From contig JASJCU010000019.1 of the NCBI GenBank assembly GCA_030065815.1, forward strand, positions 1 to 39,910: 39,910 nt of DNA, read 5' to 3'. Numbering within the stretch: position 1 is the stretch's first letter; every line of letters begins with the position of its first letter. The notes under the pieces were generated by a model. It was not told where the DNA came from and did no database searches. It saw only the letters and a list, made by a program, of their open reading frames with translations. This DNA comes from Gammaproteobacteria bacterium (GTDB taxonomy: Bacteria > Pseudomonadota > Gammaproteobacteria > Chromatiales > Chromatiaceae). A program made the position numbers and the translations under genes. Below, in pieces: positions 24,930-32,621 of this stretch.

Positions 24930-25535
24930 ATGCAAGTTACCGAGGCCGTGCAGCGCCGCCGAGCCGTCAAGTGGTTCGACCCGGACCACCGCATGCCCGA
25001 TGAGACCTTCGCGACGCTGATGCAGCACGCGCTGCTGTCGCCGACCGCGTTCAACATCCAGAACTGGCGCTTCGTCCGCGTCACCGATCCGGCGCAGCGC
25101 CGGGCGATCCGCGCCGCGGCCTGGGACCAGGCCCAGGTCGAGGAGGCCTCCGAGCTGCTGGTGCTGTGCTTCGACAACAATGCCTGGGACCGCGAACCGG
25201 CGCGCTACTGGCGGCTGGCGCCGCAGGAGGTCCAGGACTTCCTGGTGCCGGCGATCGGCGAGTACTACCGCGACAAGCCGCAGGTGCAGCGCGACGAGGG
25301 TATGCGTTCGTGCGGGCTGGTCGGCCAGAACCTGATGCTGGTCGCACAGCAGCTCGGTTACGACAGCTGCCCGATGGACGGCTTCGACTATGCCGCGGTC
25401 GGCGACATCATCGGCCTGCCCGACGACCACGGCATCGCGTTCATGCTGGCGATCGGCAAGGGGGTCAAGGAGGCGTGGCCGCGCCCCGGCCAGCTCGCCC
25501 TCGACGCGGTCATGGTCGAGAACCGCTTCGGCTGA
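24930..25535 (+). CDS. Nitroreductase-family FMN oxidoreductase
   Basis: 201 residues matching the nitroreductase family: an RRRAVKWFDP start (FMN phosphate contacts), SPTAFNIQNWRFV (the S/P-x-N-x-Q-W pattern), DNNAW in the middle, and a C-terminal VENRFG. Such enzymes reduce nitroaromatics, quinones or enals with NAD(P)H. AAGGAGAT gives a strong ribosome site. Together with the upstream protein and NemR-like regulator it suggests an inducible defence against reactive electrophiles. Confidence 0.92.
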   Translation: MQVTEAVQRRRAVKWFDPDHRMPDETFATLMQHALLSPTAFNIQNWRFVRVTDPAQRRAIRAAAWDQAQVEEASELLVLCFDNNAWDREPARYWRLAPQEVQDFLVPAIGEYYRDKPQVQRDEGMRSCGLVGQNLMLVAQQLGYDSCPMDGFDYAAVGDIIGLPDDHGIAFMLAIGKGVKEAWPRPGQLALDAVMVENRFG

Positions 25536-25541
25536 GCGCGG

Positions 25542-25573
25542 CACCCGGCGGCGCCGGCGCGCGTCACCGGGTG
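25542..25573 (+). terminator. Inverted repeat after the nitroreductase gene
   Basis: CACCCGG (25542-25548) is complementary to CCGGGTG (25567-25573) across an 18-base GC-rich loop. No T-run follows. It may be a Rho-dependent or weak stop; evidence is limited to the pairing. Confidence 0.3.
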
Positions 25574-25590
25574 TGCCGTCGGCCCGCGCC

Positions 25591-26028
25591 ATGGACCGCC
25601 AGCCCGAGATCCAACCCGCCGACCCGGCGGCGCGCCGGCGGGCGCTGCGCTGGCTGCTGGTCGCGACCGCGCTCGGCGCCCTGCTGCTGTCCCTGGTCGA
25701 CGGCGTGACCCGGCAGATCGACGACCCGCTGCAGGCCGAGCGCTGGCTCTACCTGCTGATCGGTCTGCTCGCGCTGGCCGGCCTGCTGATGCTGTGGCCG
25801 TTGCGCCGGCTGTGGCGGATCGGCGGCGACGCCATCCACAGCCGGCGTTTTCCGCCGCCGGGCCTGGCCGTGGTCCGCGCGACGCCGGTATTGCGCGACG
25901 CCGCGGCCCGAAGGCGCGGACGCCAGCTGCAGCTGTTCGCGCTCGCGATGGCGCTGATCGTGCTGTTGATCCCGGTGCTGCTGGCGTGGATGGTGCTCCG
26001 CCTTGTCGGCACGGCTGGCGCCGGCTGA
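25591..26028 (+). CDS. Hypothetical membrane protein
   Basis: 145 residues from ATG 25591. Three hydrophobic helices are visible: WLLVATALGALLLSLVDGV, YLLIGLLALAGLLMLWPL and LFALAMALIVLLIPVLLAW. A basic loop between the second and third holds HSRRFPPPG. No clear ribosome site precedes the ATG. I recognise no family. It lies 55 bp after the nitroreductase gene but may be independent. Confidence 0.6.
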   Translation: MDRQPEIQPADPAARRRALRWLLVATALGALLLSLVDGVTRQIDDPLQAERWLYLLIGLLALAGLLMLWPLRRLWRIGGDAIHSRRFPPPGLAVVRATPVLRDAAARRRGRQLQLFALAMALIVLLIPVLLAWMVLRLVGTAGAG

Positions 26029-26124
26029 CCGCAGGACCACGCGATCACCGGCAGGCGGGGGCCGCAGCGCCAGAATTCCTGTCAGCCTGTGACGGCCCCG
26101 CCGGACTAAAGTAACGCCGCGCGG

Positions 26125-26174
26125 TCCCGTTATCGGGAACAAGATGCCCAGGCCCGGCCGCCTATGTTCCCGAT
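26125..26174 (+). promoter_or_regulatory. Competing hairpins at the start of the signalling operon
   Basis: TCCCG (26125-26129) can pair with CGGGA (26134-26138) around a TTAT loop. Alternatively ATCGGGAAC (26132-26140) can pair with all nine bases of GTTCCCGAT (26166-26174), which includes the G of the start codon at 26164. The two hairpins share bases and exclude each other. The second would bury the start region. No strong ribosome site is visible, so folding could control translation. Confidence 0.45.
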
Positions 26175-27147
26175 CCCCCGTATCCTCCGTAGCGCCCGTC
26201 CCGCAGCCGTTTGGCTGCTGTGTCTGGTGCTGCCATGGATCGCGGCGTGCGAGGTTCAGGAGCGCCGCCCGTTTCGCGTCGGCACCAACGTCTGGCCCGG
26301 CTACGAGACCCTGTACCTGGCGCGCGAGCTCGGCGCCTACCGCAACAGCGACATCAAGCTGGTCGAGCTGCCAAACGCGTCCGAGGTGATTCAGGCGCTG
26401 CGCAACGGCACCCTCGAGGCGGCCGCGCTGACCCTCGACGAGGCACTGTCGGTGGCCCAGGACGGTTACGACCTGCGGGTCGCGCTGATCATGGATTTCT
26501 CGCGCGGCGGTGATGCGTTGATCGGTGGTGCCGACGTGGCCACGCTGGGCGATATCCGCGGCCGCCGTGTCGGAGTCGAGAGCACCGCCGTCGGTGCGAT
26601 ACTGCTCGACGCGGCGCTGCGCAGTGCCGGCATGTCAGTGGCCGATGTCGAGCTGGTGCCGCTGACCGTCGACGAGCACTACGACGCATTCGCGTCGCGC
26701 GAGGTGGACGCCGTGGTGACGTTCGAGCCGGTGCGTACACGCCTGCTGGACGCCGGTGGATCGCCGTTGTTCGACAGCTCGCGTATCCCCAACAGGATCG
26801 TCGACGTCCTCGTGGTGCCGGCGGACGTGGCACAACGGCGGCCTGACAGTCTGCGCACGCTGCTGCACGGGCATTTCATGGCGCTCGACTACATGCGCGC
26901 GGACACCGACGAGGCGATGCGAATCATCGCCGCGCGCATGCACCTGGAGCCGGATGCACTCGCGCAGCTGTTTGCCGGCCTGTTCCTGCCAGGTCTGGTC
27001 GACAATCATCACCTGCTGGCCGCGGGCCAGGCCGGCCTGCAGCGCTCGCTGGCCGAGCTGGTCGAGTTGATGCATGCACGTGGCATGCTGCACCGCAAGC
27101 CGGACACCGCCGGCATGCTGTCCGCCAGCTGGCTGCCGGCACGATGA
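26164..27147 (+). CDS. Solute-binding lipoprotein (NMT1/SsuA/ThiY-like)
   Basis: Periplasmic binding protein of 327 residues. The signal ends in the lipobox WIAAC (Cys29). The fold is that of ABC substrate-binding proteins: FRVGTNVWPGYETLYLARELGAY, IQALRNGTLEAAALTLDEAL, LGDIRGRRVGVESTAVG and REVDAVVTFEPVRTRLL. Family members bind sulfonates, nitrate, taurine or thiamine precursors; the ligand here is unknown. No ABC permease or ATPase gene is near. Instead its stop overlaps the start of a GGDEF-EAL sensor gene in ATGA. I infer that it is a sensor component that reports ligand to that protein and not an uptake protein. Confidence 0.88.
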   Translation: MFPIPRILRSARPAAVWLLCLVLPWIAACEVQERRPFRVGTNVWPGYETLYLARELGAYRNSDIKLVELPNASEVIQALRNGTLEAAALTLDEALSVAQDGYDLRVALIMDFSRGGDALIGGADVATLGDIRGRRVGVESTAVGAILLDAALRSAGMSVADVELVPLTVDEHYDAFASREVDAVVTFEPVRTRLLDAGGSPLFDSSRIPNRIVDVLVVPADVAQRRPDSLRTLLHGHFMALDYMRADTDEAMRIIAARMHLEPDALAQLFAGLFLPGLVDNHHLLAAGQAGLQRSLAELVELMHARGMLHRKPDTAGMLSASWLPAR

Positions 27148-29798
27148 GCGGCGCGCACCTGCGACCACCGCCGCTGCGGCGTGCCCTGGCCCTGACCCTG
27201 ATCGTTCTGGTGGCGGTCGGGTTCGTGCTCGCGACGGTCCTCAACGTCGTGCTGCACGAGATACCGCGCGCAGAAGATCGCCAGACGCAGATCGCCAGGC
27301 AGCTGCTCGACACCATCCAGCAATCGATCGGCAGGGACCTGGTCGTCGGTGACGCACGGCACGCCGAGAGCATTCTGGCCCTGTACGGCACCTACCCGGA
27401 TATCGACCTCGTGGTTGCCACCGACGCGGCCGATACGGTGGTGTTGTCGACACGGTTTGCGTACCGTGGCCGGGCTGCTGCCGAGGTCGCCGATGGGCTC
27501 GACACGGCGGCACTGGGCATGGTGCGCAAGAGCCGCCGACCGCTGTTGCAGCGCACCGGGGACGGCAGCGCGATCGTCGCCTACGCGCCATTGACACTGG
27601 CCGCGCGACCCGGGCAGCTGCGCCCGGCAGAGGTCGGTGTGCTGTACCTGCGCTACGACCTGCGCCGTGCCCGGGCGAATGCCTGGCGCACCGTGCTCGC
27701 TCCCGGTTACTGGACCGGGGTGCTGCTGGCGGTCGCGGTCAGCGGGCTGGTGTTGATCGGGTTGCTCAATCACTGGGTGTCGAACCCGTTACGCCACCTC
27801 GGTCAGCGGGTCGACCGGCTGGCGGCCGGCGATTTCGATGTTCGCTCCGGCCTGCAGGGCAACAGCGAGCTGGGCCGCCTCGGCCAGGGCTTCGACCGCA
27901 TGAGCGCGCAGATCAGCGCATCGCGGCTGGCCCTGGAGCACGCCAATCGCGATCTCGAGGACCAGGTCCGCGAGCGCACCCGACACCTCGAGGAAGAGGT
28001 CCAGGTGCGACGCACCGTCGAGCGTGCGCTCAAGGCCGGTCAACGCCAGCTGCACAGCGTGCTTGAGGCGCTCGGCGAGGGCGTGGCGCTGTGGGATGCC
28101 GCGGGCGCCCTGCGTTACGCCAACCCGTCGCTGCATCGGCTGTGGCCGGGACAGGCGCTGGTCGCCGGCGAGACCTGCCTCGCCCAGGTCCTGACCGGGT
28201 TGCGCGACAAGGCCGGGAAGCCGCTGGCGTTTCATGCGCAACTGCCGGTGGCGATCCTGGAGCACCGCGCCGTACGCGACGGCCTGCTGGTGCGCTTCGA
28301 CGAGGCGGGTACGGCGACCCGCTGGTTCAGTCTCGTGCTTGCCCCGCTCGACGCCGGCAAGCCGTCGTCGTCGGCCGGGCTGGTCCTATCGCTGAACGAC
28401 GTCACCGACATCCAGTCACACAGCGAGTCGCTGGCGCGGCTGGCCAACTACGACCGGCTGACCGGCCTGCCCAACCGTAACCTGTTGCACGACCGCATGG
28501 CGGTTTCGCTGGCTCACGACCGCCGCACCGGCCGCGAGACGGCCGTCTGCTACGTCGATCTCGACGGTTTCAAAGACGTCAACGACGCGTTTGGCCACGA
28601 GGCCGGTGATGCTCTGCTGCAGGAGGTCGCGCGCCGCCTGAGTGGCGAGATGCGCAGCGAGGACACCGTCGCGCGGCTCGGTGGCGACGAGTTCGTGCTG
28701 CTGCTCGGCGACCTGACGCAGCGCTGGGACTGCGAACCGGTGTTGCAGCGCGTGCTGGATTCGCTGAGCGAGCCCTACCGGATAGACGGCGAGCTGGTCG
28801 ACGGCATCACCGCCAGCATCGGCGTGACCCTGTGTCCGAACGACGACAGCGATCCCGACACCCTGCTGCGGCACGCCGACCACACGATGTACGCGGCCAA
28901 GCGCGCCGGCAAGAACCGCATCCGCTGGTTCAACCCGGACCACGAGCGGCGCGCCGAGGCCAGTGAACAGACGCTCGGTGAGATCGCCCACGCGCTGCGC
29001 GTCGGTGACCTGGTCCTGCACTTCCAGCCCAAGGTCGACTGTCGGGCGGGCAGCGTGGTCGGCGCCGAGGCGCTGCTGCGCTGGCAGCATCCGGTACTGG
29101 GGATGCTGCCGCCGGCCCATTTCGTGCCGTTGATCGAGGACAACGAACTGGCTGTCGCGGTCGGCGATTTCGCGATCCGCGAGGCCCTGGCGCAGATCTG
29201 CGAATGGCGCCAGGCCGGTTACCAGCTGACGCTCAGCGTCAACGTGTTCGTCCGCCAGCTGCAGCAGGCCGATTTCGTCGACAAACTGGCGGCGCAGATC
29301 GCCGACAGCGGCTGCGGCGAGCGCGTCGACCTCGAACTGGAGATAATCGAGAGCGCGGCGCTCGAAGGGGTCGCCGATATCGGCAGTCTGGTCGAGAGCT
29401 GCCGCAAGCTCGGCGTGAGCTTCGCCCTCGACGACTTCGGTACCGGCTACTCGACGCTCGATCACCTGCTGCGCATACCGGCCGGGGTGCTGAAGATCGA
29501 CCGGACCTTCGTCCGCGACATGCTGAGCGACCCGCATGACCGCACCCTGGTGCAGGCGATCATCGGCCTCGGTGAGTCGTTCGACCTGTCGATCGTCGCC
29601 GAGGGCGTCGAGGCGCGCGAGCAGGCGCTGTGGCTGCTGCGCAGCGGTTGCGACGTCATGCAGGGCTCCTACTTCGCCGAACCGATGGCGGCGGACCAAT
29701 TCATTGCCTGGGTCGACGGCTATGCGCCGGACCCGGCGTTCGCGCATCCGGACCAGGAACCCGAACCACATGGACAGCGGACCCGCGCTCGCGTTTGA
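27144..29798 (+). CDS. HAMP-PAS-GGDEF-EAL membrane sensor
   Basis: 884 residues. Helix 1 (about 13-37) and helix 2 (about 189-211) bracket a periplasmic domain (38-188). Then follow HAMP (about 212-265), a coiled coil (255-295), PAS (about 297-420), GGDEF (about 430-595, motif 513-517, with an RSED inhibitory site five residues before) and EAL (about 605-860, EALLRW at 642, DDFGTG, KIDRTF, AEGVE). In the EAL the usual LEITES reads LEIIES; both glutamates are kept. Both domains look able to act. It would make or break c-di-GMP in response to the binding protein upstream or a periplasmic signal. It overlaps the hemerythrin gene by 29 bases. Confidence 0.92.
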   Translation: MSGAHLRPPPLRRALALTLIVLVAVGFVLATVLNVVLHEIPRAEDRQTQIARQLLDTIQQSIGRDLVVGDARHAESILALYGTYPDIDLVVATDAADTVVLSTRFAYRGRAAAEVADGLDTAALGMVRKSRRPLLQRTGDGSAIVAYAPLTLAARPGQLRPAEVGVLYLRYDLRRARANAWRTVLAPGYWTGVLLAVAVSGLVLIGLLNHWVSNPLRHLGQRVDRLAAGDFDVRSGLQGNSELGRLGQGFDRMSAQISASRLALEHANRDLEDQVRERTRHLEEEVQVRRTVERALKAGQRQLHSVLEALGEGVALWDAAGALRYANPSLHRLWPGQALVAGETCLAQVLTGLRDKAGKPLAFHAQLPVAILEHRAVRDGLLVRFDEAGTATRWFSLVLAPLDAGKPSSSAGLVLSLNDVTDIQSHSESLARLANYDRLTGLPNRNLLHDRMAVSLAHDRRTGRETAVCYVDLDGFKDVNDAFGHEAGDALLQEVARRLSGEMRSEDTVARLGGDEFVLLLGDLTQRWDCEPVLQRVLDSLSEPYRIDGELVDGITASIGVTLCPNDDSDPDTLLRHADHTMYAAKRAGKNRIRWFNPDHERRAEASEQTLGEIAHALRVGDLVLHFQPKVDCRAGSVVGAEALLRWQHPVLGMLPPAHFVPLIEDNELAVAVGDFAIREALAQICEWRQAGYQLTLSVNVFVRQLQQADFVDKLAAQIADSGCGERVDLELEIIESAALEGVADIGSLVESCRKLGVSFALDDFGTGYSTLDHLLRIPAGVLKIDRTFVRDMLSDPHDRTLVQAIIGLGESFDLSIVAEGVEAREQALWLLRSGCDVMQGSYFAEPMAADQFIAWVDGYAPDPAFAHPDQEPEPHGQRTRARV

Positions 29799-30231
29799 CG
29801 ATGCCTTCGTCACCGGGATCGAGGTGATCGACGTGCAGCACCGCAACCTGATCAACCTCGCCAACGAGGCCGCCGAGGCCCTGTCCGCCGACCCGTCGCC
29901 GGCGCAGGTGCGGTCGCTGGTGCGCGAGCTGCTCAGCTACGCGATCTACCACTTCCGCACCGAAGAACAGCTGATGCAGGAGTACGGCTACGTCGGCGCG
30001 GAGTCGGAAAGCCACATCGCACGCCACCGTGACTTCTCGGCCCGCGTGGTCGACGTTCAAGAGAAACTGCAGCGTTGCGAGTACGTCGACACCGGGGAAC
30101 TGGTGGAATTCCTCGCCGACTGGATCCGCCACCACATCCTCGGCACCGACCAGGACCTCGCGGCGCATATCCTGCGTTGCCGCGCCGAGGCCGCACACCA
30201 GGCGGCTACTCCGCTTTCGCCTCGCGACTGA
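29770..30231 (+). CDS. Bacteriohemerythrin
   Basis: 153 residues with all seven expected di-iron ligands: His24 (DVQHRN), His61 and Glu65 (HFRTE), His82 and His86 (SHIARH), His122 and Asp127 (HILGTD). Such proteins bind O2 at a non-heme di-iron centre and serve in oxygen sensing, storage or delivery. ATG 29770 lies inside the end of the GGDEF-EAL gene, so the three genes from 26164 form one overlapping operon. An oxygen input to c-di-GMP signalling is the natural inference. Its last 26 bases overlap the convergent gpsA gene. Confidence 0.93.
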   Translation: MDSGPALAFDDAFVTGIEVIDVQHRNLINLANEAAEALSADPSPAQVRSLVRELLSYAIYHFRTEEQLMQEYGYVGAESESHIARHRDFSARVVDVQEKLQRCEYVDTGELVEFLADWIRHHILGTDQDLAAHILRCRAEAAHQAATPLSPRD

Positions 30232-31207
30232 GCAGGTTGGTGACCGCCGCGGCCGGCGCCAGGCCCTGGTACAGCACCCGGTAGGTCTGCTCGGTGATCG
30301 GCATCTCGACGCCGAGCGCCGCCGCCTGGGCGCGCACCTCGCGCGCGGTGCCGACGCCCTCGACCTCCTGGCCGATCTCGCGGCGCGCGCTCGCGATGTC
30401 GAGTCCGCGCGCCAGTGCCAGGCCCATGCGCCGGTTGCGTGACTGGTCGTCGGTGCAGGTCAGCGCGAGGTCGCCGAGCCCGGCCAGGCCCATGAAGGTG
30501 TCCGGACGCCCGCCGAGCGCGCGGCCGAGGCGCATGATCTCGTGCAGGCCGCGGGTGATCAGCGCGGCGCGCGCGTTGGCGCCGAAGCCGAGCCCATCGG
30601 AGATCCCGGCGGCGATCGCCATGACGTTCTTGCTCGCGCCGCCGACCTGCACGCCGACCAGGTCGTCGCTGGTGTAGGCGCGGAAGTTCTGCCCGTGCAG
30701 GTAGCCGGCGACGCGCTCGCCGTGGATCGCGTCGTCGGCGGCGACCGTGATCGCGGTCGGCAGGCCGCGCGCGACCTCGCCGGCGAAGGTCGGCCCGGAG
30801 ACCACGGCGCGGCCGCAGTCGGGCAGGCGGGCGGCGGCGACGTCGCTGAGCAGGCCGCCGCTGTGCGGGTCGAAGCCCTTGGTCGCCCAGCTCAGGGTCG
30901 CGAGGCCGGGGCGGAGGTCGGCGACGCGGTCGACGACGGCGGCGAACGCGTGGCTTGGGACAACGACCAGTACCTCGTCGGCGTCGCCGACGCACGCGGC
31001 GAGGTCGCTGGCGGGCGTCAGCCCGGCGGGCAGCGCGACGCCGGGCAGGTAGTGGCGGTTCTCGCCGTCGCGCTCGAGCGCGTCGACCTCGGCCGGGTCG
31101 TGGCCCCACAGCGCGACCCGCGCGCCGTTGCGCGCCAGCTGGATCGCCAGCGCCGTGCCCCAGGAGCCGGCGCCGAGGACCGCGAGACGGGGCGGCGCCG
31201 ACGACAA
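30206..31207 (-). CDS. gpsA: Glycerol-3-phosphate dehydrogenase [NAD(P)+]
   Basis: 333 residues. It makes sn-glycerol-3-phosphate from dihydroxyacetone phosphate for phospholipid synthesis. The N-terminal Rossmann motif is AVLGAGSWGTALA. Also visible are SWATKGFD, VVSGPTFAGEVARGLPTA, the catalytic lysine region GASKNVMAIAAGISDGLGFGANARAALITRG, and MGLAGLGDLALTCT. The start is a TTG (31205-31207), one base after the secB stop; no ATG or GTG fits between it and the Rossmann motif. It is translated directly after secB, as in many gammaproteobacteria. Confidence 0.96.
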   Translation of the reverse strand: MSSAPPRLAVLGAGSWGTALAIQLARNGARVALWGHDPAEVDALERDGENRHYLPGVALPAGLTPASDLAACVGDADEVLVVVPSHAFAAVVDRVADLRPGLATLSWATKGFDPHSGGLLSDVAAARLPDCGRAVVSGPTFAGEVARGLPTAITVAADDAIHGERVAGYLHGQNFRAYTSDDLVGVQVGGASKNVMAIAAGISDGLGFGANARAALITRGLHEIMRLGRALGGRPDTFMGLAGLGDLALTCTDDQSRNRRMGLALARGLDIASARREIGQEVEGVGTAREVRAQAAALGVEMPITEQTYRVLYQGLAPAAAVTNLLSREAKAE

Positions 31208-31208
31208 C

Positions 31209-31682
31209 TCAGTGCGCGGCGCCGGCGTCGCCCTCGGGCTGCTGCGCGGCGCGGGCCTGGCGCTGCTGCGCGTACAGGGCCTCGAAGTTGACCGGTTGCA
31301 GCACGAACTGCGGAAAGCCGCCGCGCGAGACCAGGTCGGAGACGGTCTCGCGGGCGTACGGGAACACGACGTTCGCGGCGCCGATGCTCATGACCGCCTC
31401 GGTCTCCTCGTCGCTGAAGCCCTGGACGACGAACAGGCCACCCTGCACGACCTCGACCAGGAACACGGTCTTGCCGTCGTGCTTGGCGTCGACCGTGACC
31501 TTGAGCGCGAGCTCGAAGTGGTTGTCGCCGGCACGCTGGATCTGGGTGTTGAGGCCGACGTTGATCTCCGGCGTCCAGTTCTCCTGGAAGATCGCCGGCG
31601 AGTTCGGTGCCTCGAACGACAGGTCCTTCGTATAGATGCGTTGCACCAGGAACTGGCGCTGCGGTTCTTGCTGATCGGTCAC
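31209..31682 (-). CDS. secB: SecB protein-export chaperone
   Basis: 157 residues matching SecB along its length: FLVQRIYTKDLSFEAPNSP, WTPEINVGLNTQ, VFLVEVVQGGLFVVQGF and FPYARETVSDLVSRGGFP. SecB tetramers keep preproteins unfolded and pass them to SecA. It lies between the YibN-like rhodanese and gpsA. The grxC gene that often stands between the rhodanese and secB is absent. Confidence 0.97.
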   Translation of the reverse strand: MTDQQEPQRQFLVQRIYTKDLSFEAPNSPAIFQENWTPEINVGLNTQIQRAGDNHFELALKVTVDAKHDGKTVFLVEVVQGGLFVVQGFSDEETEAVMSIGAANVVFPYARETVSDLVSRGGFPQFVLQPVNFEALYAQQRQARAAQQPEGDAGAAH

Positions 31683-31728
31683 GGCGATACTCCGACGGGT
31701 GGGCGTGTTGCGGCGGCGCGCACGGCGC

Positions 31729-32154
31729 CTACTTGCGCTGGACCGGCAGGTTGGCGTTCTCCCACGCCAAGATGCCGCCGCGCAGGTTCCTGACGTTGTC
31801 GAAACCGCTCTTGCGCAGCGCCTTGCAGGCCGCGCCCGAGCGCGACCCGCTGCGGCACACGGCGACGATCGGGCGGTCGCGGTATTTCTCCAGCTGTTTG
31901 ACGTTGTTGGCGAAGCCGTTCAACGGGATGTTGATCGCGTTGACGATATGGCCGTCCTTGAACTCGGCGATCGAGCGCACGTCGACGACCACGGCGTCCT
32001 CGTGGTTGATCAGCGCGGTGGCGCCGGCCGGGTCGATCGCATGCTTGCCGCCGGGGTCGGCGACCAGGTTCCAGATCAGCGCCGACAGCACGATCAGGAA
32101 GGCCGACACCAGCAGCGTGTGGTTGCCGGCGAATTCGATCAGTTGTTCGCTCAT
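31729..32154 (-). CDS. Membrane-anchored rhodanese, YibN-like
   Basis: 141 residues: one N-terminal membrane helix (about 12-31), then a rhodanese domain with the active loop VAVCRSGSRSG (Cys100 intact). YibN-type proteins are found beside secB/gpsA in gammaproteobacteria, facing the cytoplasm. Unlike the lipoprotein at 9977 it keeps the catalytic cysteine. It is read after the ArsR gene with a 110-bp gap that includes a strong hairpin. Confidence 0.92.
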   Translation of the reverse strand: MSEQLIEFAGNHTLLVSAFLIVLSALIWNLVADPGGKHAIDPAGATALINHEDAVVVDVRSIAEFKDGHIVNAINIPLNGFANNVKQLEKYRDRPIVAVCRSGSRSGAACKALRKSGFDNVRNLRGGILAWENANLPVQRK

Positions 32155-32191
32155 GTCTCTACATCCACGCCAGACCCGGGCCTCGAAACGC

Positions 32192-32222
32192 AGAGACGGG
32201 CGGTCCGGTCCCGCCCGTCTCT
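32192..32222. terminator. Strong 12-bp hairpin between the ArsR and rhodanese genes
   Basis: AGAGACGGGCGG (32192-32203) and CCGCCCGTCTCT (32211-32222) form a perfect 12-bp stem with a 7-base loop. It lies downstream of the minus-strand ArsR gene and upstream of the rhodanese start. No T-run follows on either strand, so it may attenuate or stabilise transcripts instead of ending them outright. Confidence 0.45.
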
Positions 32223-32264
32223 ACACGCAGTCTGTCGGTGCGTCGGCCGCCGGCAGGCGGCGGA

Positions 32265-32621
32265 TCAGTGCTCGTGGGAACAGAACACCTCGCGCATCAT
32301 GCAGATCAGCCGCAGGGTCCGGTTGTCGCTGACCCGGTAGAAGACCCGATTGGCGTCTTTGCGCGACGTGAGGATACCCTTATCGCGCAGGATCGCAAGG
32401 TGCTGGGAGATGTTGCTCTGCGAGGTCCCGACCTGGTCGACGATGTCCTGCACACTGACCTCCTCATCACCGAGCGTGCACAGGATCTTCAGCCGCAGCG
32501 GGTGCGACATCGCCTTCAATGACCGCGACGCGCGGTCGATGTCCTCGTCTCCCTCGAGCAGGGAGAGTTCCTGATCAAATTCGTCGTGCATGGAAACTAC
32601 TTTCTTTTCGTGAAGATTCAC
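32265..32621 (-). CDS. ArsR-family regulator, possibly a persulfide sensor
   Basis: 118 residues with a winged helix (SVQDIVDQVGTSQSNISQHLAILRDKG). Cysteines occur at 48 (KILCTLG), 107 (LICMM) and 114 (EVFC). A cysteine in the second helix and one in the C-terminal helix are also the redox pair of the persulfide sensors SqrR and BigR; equivalence is inferred, not shown. The start is probably GTG 32621, with AGGAGG upstream; ATG 32591 is an alternative. Upstream lies an A/T-rich dyad suited as its operator. The rhodanese next door supports a sulfur role; a metal-sensing ArsR is the alternative. Confidence 0.85.
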   Translation of the reverse strand: MNLHEKKVVSMHDEFDQELSLLEGDEDIDRASRSLKAMSHPLRLKILCTLGDEEVSVQDIVDQVGTSQSNISQHLAILRDKGILTSRKDANRVFYRVSDNRTLRLICMMREVFCSHEH

